A stretch of DNA of 64,000 nt. Source: Uloborus plumipes (Eukaryota; Arthropoda; Arachnida; Araneae; Uloboridae). The notes beneath the pieces are model-generated. The model saw only the letters and a program-made list of their open reading frames with translations. It searched no databases and was not told the origin of the DNA. Position numbers and translations under genes: made by a program. The stretch lies in NCBI GenBank assembly GCA_038373865.1, contig JAXGGA010000067.1, positions 124,001 to 188,000 of the forward strand. The letters run 5' to 3'. Below are positions 35,923-47,011 of the stretch, piece by piece (within the stretch, counting starts at the first letter, position 1; each line of letters opens with the position of its first letter).

Positions 35923-36760
35923 ATAGAGTAGTGCTTTTTTTAAATATATATAAATCACTTAATTTAGGTAACAACACTTACTTCAGCAATTCAGAATATT
36001 AATTTAAAGTGTAATAATCATTAATATTTCATTGCAACAGTTATTTAAAGAAAAAAAGTGAAACTTACCGACGTTGAAAGTTTGACCATTTGCTTCACCA
36101 AGAATAAAATATTCTAATGCCAACTTCAAAGTGCTGCCAAAACTAAAAAACTAGGTTCTAGACAGAAACTTATTTTGCATAAGACACTTTCAACCCTTTT
36201 AAATCGAAAAATATGTAAATTAATCACACTACTTTAATTTAATTTTTTCAATGATTTTCCACACTTGCATGGAATTGCCCTACTGTCAGTAATTTTGTTC
36301 TAAATTCTTAGTAGAAATGATACATAGATACCATATACATTGTAAATCCATCAGCATAATTAAAAAATAGTTTTTATCCTTTAAGTTACAAAATCAGCTC
36401 TGAATGTTATGATAGTCACTATGGAATGACCCTTTACAGTGATAAACTGTAAAATTGCAAGTTTACTGTAATAAACTATAAAATTGTTAGTTTATAGTGT
36501 AAATAACTATAATTGCTAGTTTTACAGTTTATTACTGTGCATTTTACAGTTTTAAAACTTAACCTCTGCTGTCCGTATAAAAATGTTGTTTATGCAGTGT
36601 AATACAGCTGATTTTATGGTAATATTGCCAATTGTACAGCAATAAGCAGTAAAATTGCTAATTTTACTATTACTGTACTTTTACTATTTTAAACTGGAGC
36701 CTCTACTACCAGTAATATACTGTAAAAACAACAGCTTATTTTTTGCATTGTGCCTTATGG

Positions 36761-38600
36761 AATTCAGAACATATGAATATACAAATTGTAAAGGTTTTGT
36801 CATTGTTTATTAGAAAATTTCAATGTAAAAACTGGACAAAACCATAAGGAGAAAGCGTGTTTTGCACTGAAAAACCATAATCATTATAATTTATCATTTT
36901 TCTTAATGTTTTTTATCAATCTTGATGCCCTGGAAGTTGAAGAACCTTCTTGGAAGCTTTTATCTCGGCTTTCTCGATGAAAGAAACTAATTTTCGCTCT
37001 CAATATTGAATTCTTGTTTTTCATTTTTTGTTTGACAGAATGATACCTCACAAAGCTTTATTAAATCTAAGTCGGTACTTTTGATTGACCAATAAAGTAA
37101 TTTCGCGAAGTTTGTTCAAAGCGCTGATTTTTAAGTTCGAGAAAGATGAAATTAGATCATCTTAAATAATAATTTACATTATCCTGCTGAAACTATTTGT
37201 TTTCATTTGTAAGTAAGGGAGCTTTTCGTAAAACAAATTATTGCCCAATGCATGGAAACAACTCTCTAAATTCATCGTGGCTAGCATAGAAACAATTGGA
37301 GTAGTTTCCGTCCGTTGCAAAACTTCTACCATTACTGAATCATCTCCAAATGTACGTTTTGAGAAATATTTTTCTTTAACAGAGATAGTAGCAAAAGTAA
37401 TAAAACCAATCTACTCCACCCAAATTAAAATTTTCTCATCATAAAATATTACATTATCTCCCTTTTAACCTATACAGTATATTGCATTTTTGGCATAATC
37501 AACCAGGGGTAACTAAGGAACTTTTTAAAGATGAACGCTTTTCTCCTTTTGTAAAACACCTTAATTAGTTTGAAGACTTCAACGTAACAGAAATTTCTGT
37601 CTAATTTTCACCAGTTTATTTATTTATTTATTATTATTTTTTTTTTTTTGACCAAGCTTATTATTGTTTTTATCACATTCAAAGAAACAGAAGGTGGCGT
37701 ACCTGTTTGTCTCTGCCGTCTATATTTGTAGGGATTTTGAAAGAGCTAAAAACAACCGATTTCTATCTATTAAGATTTGCTGCAATTTAACTTACAGTAA
37801 GTCCTGAATATTTAAAGCGACGAACTCTTCTTTTTTATATTCTGTAAATTTGCTTCCTAGAGGAATGAATAAAAAAAATGCATGAGACTTCCCAATCTAT
37901 TTCTAAATAATTGTACCATTATGCAGTGCTCTGAAATGATTTTTTTTTCATCTAAATTGTCATTTACTCTTGAAGCATACGCCTTTTATTGCAAAACTAA
38001 CTACTTTCTGAAGCATATTTTCTACCATTTATTACTATTATGTTGGTAAAGCGTAGTAAGACATACACTCAACATATCAGCTATAGATGATTGGATAAAT
38101 GTTACATGACAGATTTTTGCACGATAACGGCCATTTGAATTAAAATATGTATGTAATATTCTTAATAAAGTTCTCTGGCTAATTATTTATCAGTACCACG
38201 AAATAATATGTAAAGCTTTTAGGCAAATATTTATTTTAAGAATTCCTTAGCTGACGCTTTTTCTGTCGAATAATAATCAAAGTTCAATATTGACGAAACA
38301 GTTTTGCATACATTTAGACTGAGAAAAATTTTGAAAACTTAATTATACAGGGTTAATAAAATAAGAAAAAATTGAAAATGTTGCTAAGGGTAAACATGCA
38401 TTTTTGATTTTTTGTAATCCATCAATAAAGGGGGTTGAAATATTTATCTTAGGCATTAACGCTGAAATATTATGGCGTAGTTGACTAAACAAGCCTTTAT
38501 TTAAACACCTCATATTTACCGAACAAACACATACTCGCATTTTGAGTGTGGTTTTTAACTATTTATAAGCAGGCATTTTTTTCCATTACTTTTTTTAAAC
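36761..38600. other. AT-rich stretch, no recognised feature
   Basis: The open frames at 37241-37444 (plus) and 38343-38540 (minus) lack motifs. No TIR pair or tandem array seen. Confidence 0.5.
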
Positions 38601-39260
38601 TTCCTTTTACGTCGTATAAGAAGTACTGTGATCGCGAAAGAAATGTCCTTCAAATTTCGGCCACATTTCGATGTTACTCACCCACGATGAATGTAGAGTA
38701 GTTTTTTCGACCACTCAGTACGTGCATAAATACCTCTGAACATCTATGCAGCAGAAACATCCTTTCCGACCACCCCCGAGTAAATTACGACGAGTTTTTT
38801 CGTGACTTCTTTATGTACGTATGAATGTATGCATGTATTTATGTGCGTATGTACGTATGTATGTATATGTATCTCGCTAACTAAAAAACGGTATGCCGTA
38901 GAACATTCTCGTTTGGCATGTAGGCTCTGAGGGGGGTTTAGTTGTACACCTCCCCTTTTGGTTGAATTCGAATAGTTCCAAGAGGTCCTTTTCCCCTTTT
39001 TGGGGTAATGTTAATTTAAATGCAGACTATGATGTGATGTTATGATTTAGCGAGTACTTGCTTCGCCAAGCTTTCGGTCGCCATGTATTTGTCGCTTTCT
39101 GGGTGGTATGTTGCCAAGTTAGCGATAAATTTGGCGAAAATGGGTTTAATGTGGCGCTATTGATGATATTTTGCGCACAATGCAATGAATGATGTTAAGT
39201 TCAGCGATATTTAGATGATAAACCATTGTAAAACATTTTTTCCATTGATTGGCGACAAAA
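38601..39260 (+). repeat. probable unclassified dispersed repeat
   Basis: A GTAT-rich tract (38815-38875) is followed by 'aactaaaaaacggtatgccg', 'ggcatgtaggctctgagg' and 'cacctccccttttggttg', a phrase pattern I associate with dispersed repeats in arachnid genomes. 'cgccaag'/'ggcgaaaa' segments at 39060-39140 echo the 19 bp leader repeat at 25.5 kb. Boundaries are not visible. Confidence 0.35.
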
Positions 39261-39939
39261 TATAGGTTCAAATGTGTGTAATGTTATTTTGCTCACTCTA
39301 ATTAACAATTTTAACACTTAAAGCATCTATTAAAAATTTAGACGTGAAAAGAAGTAGTGATTTTTTTTTTTTTTTTTTTTTGCGTCACCCCCACCTTCTC
39401 TTTTTTCTTACTAAACAAAATAATATTACTTGTAATAATTAGAAATATTTTATATGAAATGTTAGAGGATGTACGGCTTACCGTTTTATTTGTTCTTTTT
39501 AAAAGTATAAAAAAAAACAATCAAATTATTACATAATTAAAGTTTGCTTTCATAATCCCCTATCGGCAGTGAATAAAATAGGGGCATTAAATGAAGGATG
39601 AGGGAGAGCTCCATAAAATTGCAAGCACCGCGATCACAGGTGTATTGTACTATTCCCGCTACACCCGTAACAAACATGGATAGCAGAAACGAATTCGACA
39701 GTTCCCAGGAATTAATTATCGAACAAAAAAAGGGGCGAGTTTAACTTTCCCATGAAAGGAAAGTTACACTGTAAGATTTCCATGTAACTTTTCCTTAATG
39801 AGAAAGTTGCATGGAGAGCACACATAAGGATTACTACCTCGTGAGGGTCATGAAACGTCACTGTGAGGTTATCTTCAGGTTGTAGCAACGTACGAATGCC
39901 AGTCTGTGGTGACGACACAAATCGACATTATAGAGATTA
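39261..39939. other. no recognised feature
   Basis: T21 run near 39361 and a short palindromic pair 'aactttcc...ggaaagttacac' and 'gtaacttttcc' near 39740-39800. No gene. Confidence 0.45.
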
Positions 39940-39947
39940 GTTGACCC

Positions 39948-40539
39948 CAGTGGTGCACACAGGACTTTCGCCTGGGAAAGGCCTGAAGTTCTGGAAGGAA
40001 CTCTGATACACTTCTTTAGATATATTTGGAAACCCGAAAGTGAAAAATAAACAGATTAAAGTTATAATGAGTTTTTATAAGTAACTAGATTTCGGGAGTT
40101 TTCCGCGAAAATTTTCAACATAGAGGATCTCAAATACAATTTTAAATTATCTTTGGTCCACCTAGAAGTTGAGGAGGAGAAATTCCTTAGCTATCACACT
40201 TAAAAAAGATTTGAAAACCATTTTGGAACATTAAACAAAGGAGATGGTGCTGACAATCCTCACTGGAAATATTTTGGAATTGAGATCCAAAAAACTTATT
40301 TTAGGCTACTTTTGGGGAGAAAGAATGGGAGAGGGGCTGTTTGCAGAAATTTTCTTGAAAAAAAAAAAAAAAAAAAAACTCAAAGTTACCTTTGGTAAAA
40401 TTAGGAAGGAAGTTAGAGGTTCGGTGCTCTCTCCCAGAAGTTTTATAATGTTGAAGGGACGAAATCATGCAATTTCAGTCTGTCTTAGGCTTTTGGAAGG
40501 AGCCTAAGTCCATTAGCTCCTTCCGTAAGTGCGCCACTG
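39948..40539. mobile_element. hAT-type MITE (592 bp)
   Basis: Ends CAGTGGTGCAC (left) and CAGTGGCGCAC (right, inward), flanked by GTTGACCC (39940-39947) and GTTGACTC (40540-40547), an 8 bp duplication with one change. CAGTGG ends with an 8 bp duplication fit hAT. No transposase motifs inside; the frame at 40244-40507 spans an A run and is not convincing. Confidence 0.87.
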
Positions 40540-41077
40540 GTTGACTCATGTTAGTAGATCAATTATGAAGCATGATACGTGATATTGGATATACTTATAA
40601 CTTTCCATTTTAAAGTATAACTTCTGGTGGTGCTTGACCTGAGATTGCTCTTTTCTTGATCTTGATTTAAAAAAAAATCAGGGGCCCGCAAAACCAGCTA
40701 AATCGAGTACAACGGTAAGTGCGGGGACTCTGAAATGTTTGTGTCTGTGGTATAATCATATCTTAGATGTATATTTTTCCGTTTTCGGTTCTAACTTTAG
40801 ACGTTTTAGAAACTAGGTGAGAAACAATATTATAGTACATGAAAAAAGCTAAAAAAACTGCCAAGACTTAGTACACTAATTCTAGCCTCTGATCTCGCAT
40901 TCCTTAAAACTAACAAAAATGCACAACGCTTATAGTAATGGCATATTTAACCCTTTTTATTCTCGTGTTGCATATCTGCAACATTCCGAAAACCTTACAT
41001 CATTTGCACAGTGAAGTTTCGACGGCGATTTCAATGACTGTAGCAGTCTCGTAACATTGCAGTTAACCTAAGTTATA

Positions 41078-42496
41078 CACTGCTCGACATTGAAAATGCA
41101 ACACCAAGAAGGAATGGTCAGAAATTCATGCAAATTTTACCGTAGACGCACGTCACTGAGTTATGCAAATGATATGAAATGCGCAGCTCCCCGACGCACG
41201 TGAAGTAAGATATAAGAGAATGAAGTTGAAAAGTGGGCTATGTTCATGTTGGTTTTTCTGCCAGACTAATTATCGGAGAAATTTGGTTTTTGTCTCGAAG
41301 GATACGTGTGATAAAGGGAAATGCCACGCCGTCCTAAACGAAGACACTTCCAGCATATAGACGACTTTACAAGGGGTATGGTGATCGGACTGAGAAGGGG
41401 AGGTTTGTCCATACGCCAAATTGCAGCTGATACCCACATGGATGCAAGCACTGTGCATCGGCTGTGTCAGAGATGGTTGGAAAGAAGAAATGTAGCCACA
41501 TTGAGGGGTGCAGGTGCAGCCAGAGTGACGTCAGACCGCTTGGATCGGCGGATTCACCGACAAGCTGTGGCGGACCCGCAAGTCACTTGTACGTCGCTTC
41601 TGCAGCACGTGCAAGGTACCCTGGATGTTCCTGTGTCGACCAGAACCATTTCCCGTCGACTGGTTGCCCGTGGCCTGCAATCACGGCGTCCGCTAAGAAG
41701 ACTGCCATTGACCTCACAGCACAGACTCCAACGTTTGGAATGGTGCCGGACCAGAGCGACGTGGATGGCAGAATGGCAAACCGTAGTGTTCTCAGATGAA
41801 TCCCGCTTCTGTTTGTCCAGCGATAGTCATCGCATACGTGTGTGGCGTCGACGTGGAGAAAGATCGAATCCGGCAGTAACTGTGGAACGCCCCACAGCGC
41901 GACAACGTGGCATAATGGTTTGGGGCGCTATTGCATACAATTCCGTATCACCTTTAGTTCGTATTCGGGGCACTATGACGGCCCAACGATATGTAGATAA
42001 TGTACTGCGGCCGGTGGCAATCCCCTACCTTCAGGGTCTGCCAAATGCAATTTTTCAACAGGATAACGCCCGGCCTCACAGTGCTCGAATCAGCAACATG
42101 CTCTACGAGGTGTACAGATGCTTTCCTGGCCACCATACTCTCCTGACTGGTCACCAATCGAACATGTGCAGGACATGATTGGACGCCGTTTGCAGAACCT
42201 GCCACTGCCTCGTTCAGAGAACGAACTGTGGCAAATGGTTGAAAGAGAAGGGAGTGCCATCCCTCAGGACACCATCCGCAGGCTTATTCACTCCATGCCT
42301 AGACGTGTTTCTTCGTGCATCGCTGTCCGCGGTGGTCCTACTTCTTACTGAGCCGACGCCGTCCTCGCTCTAAATTTTGCTTATTTATTTTAAAATGAAT
42401 ATCACTTATTGTTCCATGCTGTCTCTATCTTCTTACCAAATTTCATCAATTTCTGACCACTCCTTCTTGGTGTTGCATTTTCAATGTCGAGCAGTG
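41078..42496 (+). mobile_element. Tc1-like transposon, nearly complete
   Basis: TIRs begin CACTGCTCGACATTGAAAAT at both ends and extend through CAACACCAAGAAGGA, about 35 bp with very few differences. TA flanks both sides (41076-41077, 42497-42498). Length 1419 bp is within the autonomous Tc1 range. The GC content is visibly higher than in the surrounding DNA, which suggests a fairly recent arrival. Confidence 0.95.
41321..42351 (+). pseudogene. Tc1 transposase with one frameshift
   Basis: The first frame (41321-42178) starts MPRRPKRRHFQHIDDFTRGM, a normal Tc1 N-terminus, with an HTH (LSIRQIAADTHMDASTVHRL, residues 29-48) and a second DNA-binding region (STRTISRRLVARGL, about 106-119). Catalytic Asp159 lies in VVFSDESRF and Asp248 in IFQQDNARPH. 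Near 42110 one base is missing, and the frame continues from about 42115 as MLSWPPYSPDWSPIEHV, carrying the third catalytic residue (Glu), then ends ...RGGPTSY at 42349-42351. All three catalytic residues and the VWG motif are present, so the copy is inactivated mainly by this single frameshift. Confidence 0.92.
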
Positions 42497-42904
42497 TACA
42501 TAAAATTCTCAACAAAGCGCGATACTTGCGAATTTTTACACATCAAAGTTGAATTTTTCACTTGAGTTGGTTAATGACACACACGTGGTTGATACTGAAA
42601 TTAACTTCAAATTAAGCGAAATTAGAAAGACTGGGAAAGTCCAGCAATAGATATTCCATGAAGGTAAGTTCAAGTTCTTTACATAAAGCCAATTTTTCGC
42701 TAGAAAATTTCCAAAATTTAAAAGAAATGGGCAATTTTAGGTTTGTTGTATATATGCAACAACAAGTAATTTCTACCCATAATTTATAGCTTTTTAGAAC
42801 ATTGATAAAGAAAGATGTACTATTTCTTCTGTGTTTTTTTTAAATTATCTTCATACTTTTTGAAGCAATTTCATAAACAAGGCAAAGAAAATTTTATTAA
42901 CTTG

Positions 42905-43809
42905 GTAGAGCCAGATCTTGGAGCAGCATCCAATAATGTGATGCGTTTGCATGAATAATTCTTCGTCATAAGAATTACCGTTCATACTTTGATAAATTTC
43001 TCACTTCAATCCCTTTGATCGTATATTTGGCGAAGGAGGGTATTCTTAGTTTAAGAACAGTAAGAAGAAATCGTATACCTAACTGCAAGTTACCCAGTGA
43101 TAAAGAAATGATGAAAAAAGAGCGTTGATCATCTAGTGAATATTGTGCAACTGTTGAAGGGATTGATGTTTCAACAATATTATTGAGAGACAATGAAATT
43201 GTTTATTTGGCATCATCCTTTGCTGGCGAAGAATCCAAATCAAAAGTTCGAATATACGATAAATCTACCAAGACATACATGGAGATTGACCAAACTTTGG
43301 TTGTAAGCGAATATAACAGACATATGGGTTGTGTCGATTTGATAAATAGCATTATGGGGAGACAAAAAATATAACTGAGAAGCAAAAGATGGCGCATTCG
43401 CATGTTCTACCACTTTCTAGATTGAATTATGTCTAATGCTTGCTTAATAAACAAACTCGACCCGTGGAGAAAAGAAAAAATGAAAAGATGTTGAATTCTG
43501 CTGACTTTCGTCTAGCCGAAACCCTGTAAATCGAACACTCGGATCAGGGAAAGAAGAAGGGAATAAAAAGAAGAAGGGATAAAGAAGAAGGTATAAAAGG
43601 GAGAAAAAATATAAAGAGCCTGCTCTGCTTATCCCACCAAAACCAGTATGCCTAGACGAAATTGGACATTGCCTTAACTGGGCAGATAAAAGAATAAGAT
43701 GTTAAAACCCAAAATGAAAAGGATTTATACAAATAATTTGTGAGAAATGTGGTGTAGGACTCTGTTATAACAAAAACAACAATTGTTTCAAAAATTTCCA
43801 TGTAAACTG
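42905..43809 (+). pseudogene. piggyBac transposase C-terminal remnant
   Basis: Successive frame pieces read DLGAASNNVMRLHE, HKNYRSYFDKFLTSIPLIVY, LRTVRRNRIPNCKLPSDKEM and DNEIVYLASSFAGEESKSKV. VVSEYNRHMGCVDLINSIMG and RSKRWRIRMFYHFLD follow. This is the order of the piggyBac DDE domain, including the late catalytic Asp in CVDL. Near 43700-43809 a Cys-rich tail (ICEKCGVGLCYNKNN then CFKNFH) is the piggyBac zinc-binding C-terminal domain. Several stops and frameshifts are present (for example after EKMMKKER-like sequence at 43125 and after GRQKI at 43374), and the N-terminal half is missing. Dead copy. Confidence 0.82.
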
Positions 43810-44276
43810 AAATCAAGCACATTTCGAATTTTTATCACATTTTGCATGATGTTACAGAAATGCAACAAACACATTTTTGCCAGTAAATTTGTTATTTTTT
43901 GTTCCAGATTTTTTTAAATTATTTTTCCCGTGCTTCAAATTGCATTTTCTAACATGTGAACAAGTATTTTTAAAATCGGAGCTGTTGGGATACAAATTGT
44001 AAAAACGCATCCTTGAGATAAGAAAAAGACAATGTTCAATCACACAAATTTTGCCCTGAAGACACGCGTTTTTGAGGTTACAAGGCTAATCTTTTATAAC
44101 ACAAAATAATTGAGCCTATGGTTAAAGACGTCCGTCAGAAAAGTATTTCGTAGAACGCGTTTTCATGTCTAAGCTCAATTCTTTTGCATTGAAAAGGGGG
44201 TAAGCGCCATCATTCAGGGCCCGAATGATTGCAAGATCTTCTCGGTTTGGTTTGCCCTGTATGACGTACGTGTTTA
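43810..44276. other. no recognised feature
   Basis: May contain the lost 3' end of the piggyBac remnant; 'tgcattgaaaagggggtaa' near 44188 is only weakly like an inverted CCCTTTT end. Confidence 0.4.
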
Positions 44277-47011
44277 TTTAAAATTTAAAAAAAAAAAAAA
44301 AAAAACATAAAGAATCACATGGAGTAGGTTACATAATTTTGAATAGTCTTGGATATATAAATTAACATAGAATAAAAATGAAAACAAACAAGAGAATAAA
44401 CGATGGGAACAAGGTAGTAAAGAAGTCCAGGCCCTATGGTAAATCTGGAAAAAAAAGGTGCTTGTTTTTGAGAAGAAATTCAATTAGGGATAATGCGTTT
44501 TTGTAGGCCTTCTTGTCGACTAAAAGAAAACTTTTCCATTGTGCTCTTAGATTGGTAGAAAGCACTAGATGAAACGCCGACGTGAACCTGCAGTTGAAGA
44601 AGAAGTGTTCAAAGTTCCCAAATTCACCACAAATGCAGTTGGGAGAGCTGAGGAGAGTTCGTTTGTTGAAGTAGGAATGAGTGAGACCATGGTTGGTGAT
44701 TAATTGGTTTATGGAAGAACTATGGAGTCTGGAGAAGGATACCGTCTTGAAAATGTCATGGGTCCAGCGACCTTTGGTTGAAAGGTCCCAGTAAGATTGC
44801 CAGTCTTGGAGTAGAAAAGCATTTAAGTCTTTTCTGAGTTGGCCAATTGGGAACGAAGTTATGAAATTGACGGCAGATTTTGTTGCTTCCTTGGCAAGTT
44901 GATCTGCAAAATCATTTCCTGTATTATTGGAGTGGCCCTTTATCCATGAAATGGTGACTATGTGGCGGAGATTAATAAGCTTAGATTGGAGTTGGAAAAT
45001 TGAAGGGGAAATGGGTTCATGGTTGAGGAAGGGCTTTGATCGCAGATAAGCTATCAGACCTGATGTGGAATTTATGGTTAGCTAAATTATTTTCAACGTA
45101 TATAACTTGGATCCAATCAATAGCAAGATGGATAGCTTGGATTTCGGCCTGAAAAACTGAGTTGTTGGGGCGAAGAGTCTTGGAGTTAGAAAATAAAACG
45201 TCCGTTTCCTTTAAGGCGACGAAAGCACACGCTGTACCGGCATCGGTTTTAGAGCCGTCTGTATAAATACTGATAGTACGATCATCATTTGATTCTGTGA
45301 TAGTGAGAGGCAGGATGAATTGGTGAAAATTGGTGTTATAGCTATGTTGGTACCTAGAAGTAAATTCGTAATCTTCGGCTTGAAGGATGTGGTCGTTGAT
45401 CTCTGAGTTAATGCGGAGTTTTTTAGTTTGGTAAGCGATAGCAGAGTACTTCAATTGGATATGGAGAGGAGGTATACCGGTAAGAATATTAAGCACGTCT
45501 GTTGAGACAGTTCGGAAGCACTTAGAAATTTTAAGGAGAAAGGGCCTTTGCATTGAAGATAGTAGCTTGTAGGAAGATTTAGGAATGTTGTCAAACCAGA
45601 TACCACTTGCATAGTCAATTATCTTTAAGATGACATTTTGGTATAAAAGTTTTAAGATGCTTGAAGAAAGGTATCCTTGAAGATTCGAAATTCGACAGAA
45701 CTTTTGCAGTGCGGAGTGGATCTTAGTCCGCAGGTGATAGAGATGCTGGATGAAGTTGAGATTATAATCAAAAACAACGCCCAGGTATTTGAGAGAGTCT
45801 TTGAATCGAATAGAGTGTTCGCCAATCTTGATTGTGGGAGCCCTTTTAAGTCTGATGGAATGGTTATATTTAATGTGGTAAGAGTTGGTTTGTTTGCCGA
45901 AAAGAAGGGCTGAGGTCTTGGAGTGTGCTATTGAGAGATTAAGTTTAGAAATCCAAGTATTGAAAAGGTTGAAGGAAAATTTCGCAGTGTCTTCGAGACA
46001 TTTTCTGGTGCTTCCAGAGATGAGGAACGCAATGTCATCTGCGTATGCCTGGACATAAACATTGTGAGGAAACTGGTAGTTCAGGAGAATGTTCGTTAAA
46101 ATGTTCCATAATAATGGGCTAAGAGAGGATCCTTGGGGACATCCTTTCAGAAGGGTATAAGAAGCAGTGTGTCCTGGTGTCCATACTTTAAAATTCCTTT
46201 TAGTAATAGATTGAAAAATAAGAGAAGTAAAGGTTGGATCAATGTCATATTTTAGAAATTCTTCAAACAGAGTGTGGTATTCAATAGAGTTAAATGCACC
46301 AGTGATATCAAAGGTGATAAAGGCAACATAATTACCGTCGGCTCTGAGTTCAGTAATTTTGTCCTTGATGCGCTGCAGTGCGTCTGTAGTGGATTTCCCT
46401 TTCACAAATCCGTATTGTTTCGTGGAGAATCTTGGATTGTTTAAGATACCACTATAAATATTCTGTACGATAATCTTTTCCAATATTTTCCCAAAGCAAT
46501 TAATCAGAGAAATTGGCCTATAGTTAGTTGCATCAGAAAGATCTTTGCCATCTTTAGCAATAAAAACAATCATAGAATTGTTGAAAATGGGAGGGAATAG
46601 TTTAAATTTGAGACACGAGTTGAAGATACTAAGGATGAGAACCGGAAAATTATAATAAAGGAAACGAATGATGTTGAAGTCAATACCATCAGGTCCTGCA
46701 GCTTTCTTCGTTGGAAACGAGTGGATAATTTTAGAAAGTTGAATGGGGTGGATGTTAGGCGCTTGAGTGTTGTATTCGTTGTTGCTGGATGAGGAAGGAA
46801 ATTCAAGAGGGTTAGGAGTATCCGTTTTGACGCAGAAATTACTTTTGACGATATTGTCGATATTGTCAAAGGACGACAGGAAGTTACGCGTTCTAATACG
46901 GTTAAATCTGGTACGAAGGCCTTTGAAGGCATATTGCAGCTTTCTGCACAGCCATATTTCCTTGTTTCTGAAATTTATAATATTTATCTTAGATTTTATT
47001 AGGTACAGCAC
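44277..47011 (-). mobile_element. 5'-truncated R1/I-like LINE
   Basis: The minus strand carries RT, RNase H and a C-terminal CCHC-like region, but no ORF1 or APE endonuclease. The coding sequence begins abruptly at about 47011, as expected from incomplete target-primed reverse transcription. Downstream on the minus strand a T-rich 3' UTR ends 'aaattttaaataaacac' near 44277; the precise end and target duplication are not clear. Confidence 0.85.
44434..47011 (-). CDS. LINE ORF2 fragment: reverse transcriptase and RNase H
   Basis: Open for 664 codons (47011-45017), then shifted by one extra base near 45020, continuing as HEPISPSIFQLQSKLINLRH to TAG at 44436-44434. RT blocks: KKAAGPDGIDFN (102-113), NYRPISLINCFGKILEK (163-179), QYGFVKGKSTTDALQRI (199-215), FITFDITGAFNSIE (231-244, first Asp pair), KGCPQGSSLSPLLWN (289-303), YADD (323-326, catalytic), SLKYLGVVFDYNLN (406-419). 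RNase H: YTDGS (Asp585), FQAEIQAIHLA (Glu623), HIRSDSLSAIKAL (Asp653) and, past the frameshift, WIKGHSNNTGNDFADQLAKE. The tail CICGEFGNFEHFFFNC is the usual Cys/His knuckle. Endonuclease and ORF1 are missing, so it cannot move by itself, but catalytic residues are preserved, indicating a young copy. Confidence 0.92.

Larger units (their letters stand above)
32322..36432 (-). mobile_element. Sola-like DNA transposon (4.1 kb)
   Basis: Ends are GGGTCATTTAATGG (left) and, read inward from the right, GGGTCATTCCATAG, flanked by a 4 bp duplication TTTA (32318-32321, 36433-36436). A 4 bp duplication with a large single transposase fits the Sola superfamily, and GGGTCATTCCA-like ends are, as I recall, typical of one Sola group; the assignment is inference. 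A single long ORF on the minus strand fills the centre, and about 0.9-1.1 kb of AT-rich subterminal DNA with repeated 14 bp motifs lies on each side. Confidence 0.72.
32233..36760 (+). repeat. 'actgtgcattttacag' repeats C (split by Sola) and D
   Basis: Copy C starts CACTGTGAAAAAAAATGTTA at 32233, is interrupted at 32322-36432 by the Sola-like element, and resumes from 36433 to CAGTG at 36599. Copy D follows at once (36600-36760), with 'actggagcctctactacc' and 'tactgtaaaaacaacagc'. The CACTG/CAGTG ends suggest a MITE. C and D are arranged in tandem. Confidence 0.72.
40951..43809 (+). mobile_element. piggyBac remnant, interrupted by Tc1
   Basis: TTAA at 40947-40950 is followed by CCCTTTTTATTCTCGTGTTG, a piggyBac-like end, with the subterminal palindrome GTTGCATATCTGCAAC. 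The decayed transposase C-terminus lies at 42905-43809, with a related 'gttgtatatatgcaac' at 42745-42760. The Tc1-like element at 41078-42496 sits between them. The 3' TIR is not clear, so the right boundary is simply the end of the coding remnant. Confidence 0.52.

Noticed and set aside
44160..44210. Right-hand piggyBac terminus at 'tgcattgaaaagggggtaa'
   Set aside because: Match to the inverted CCCTTTT end is too weak and there is no TTAA.
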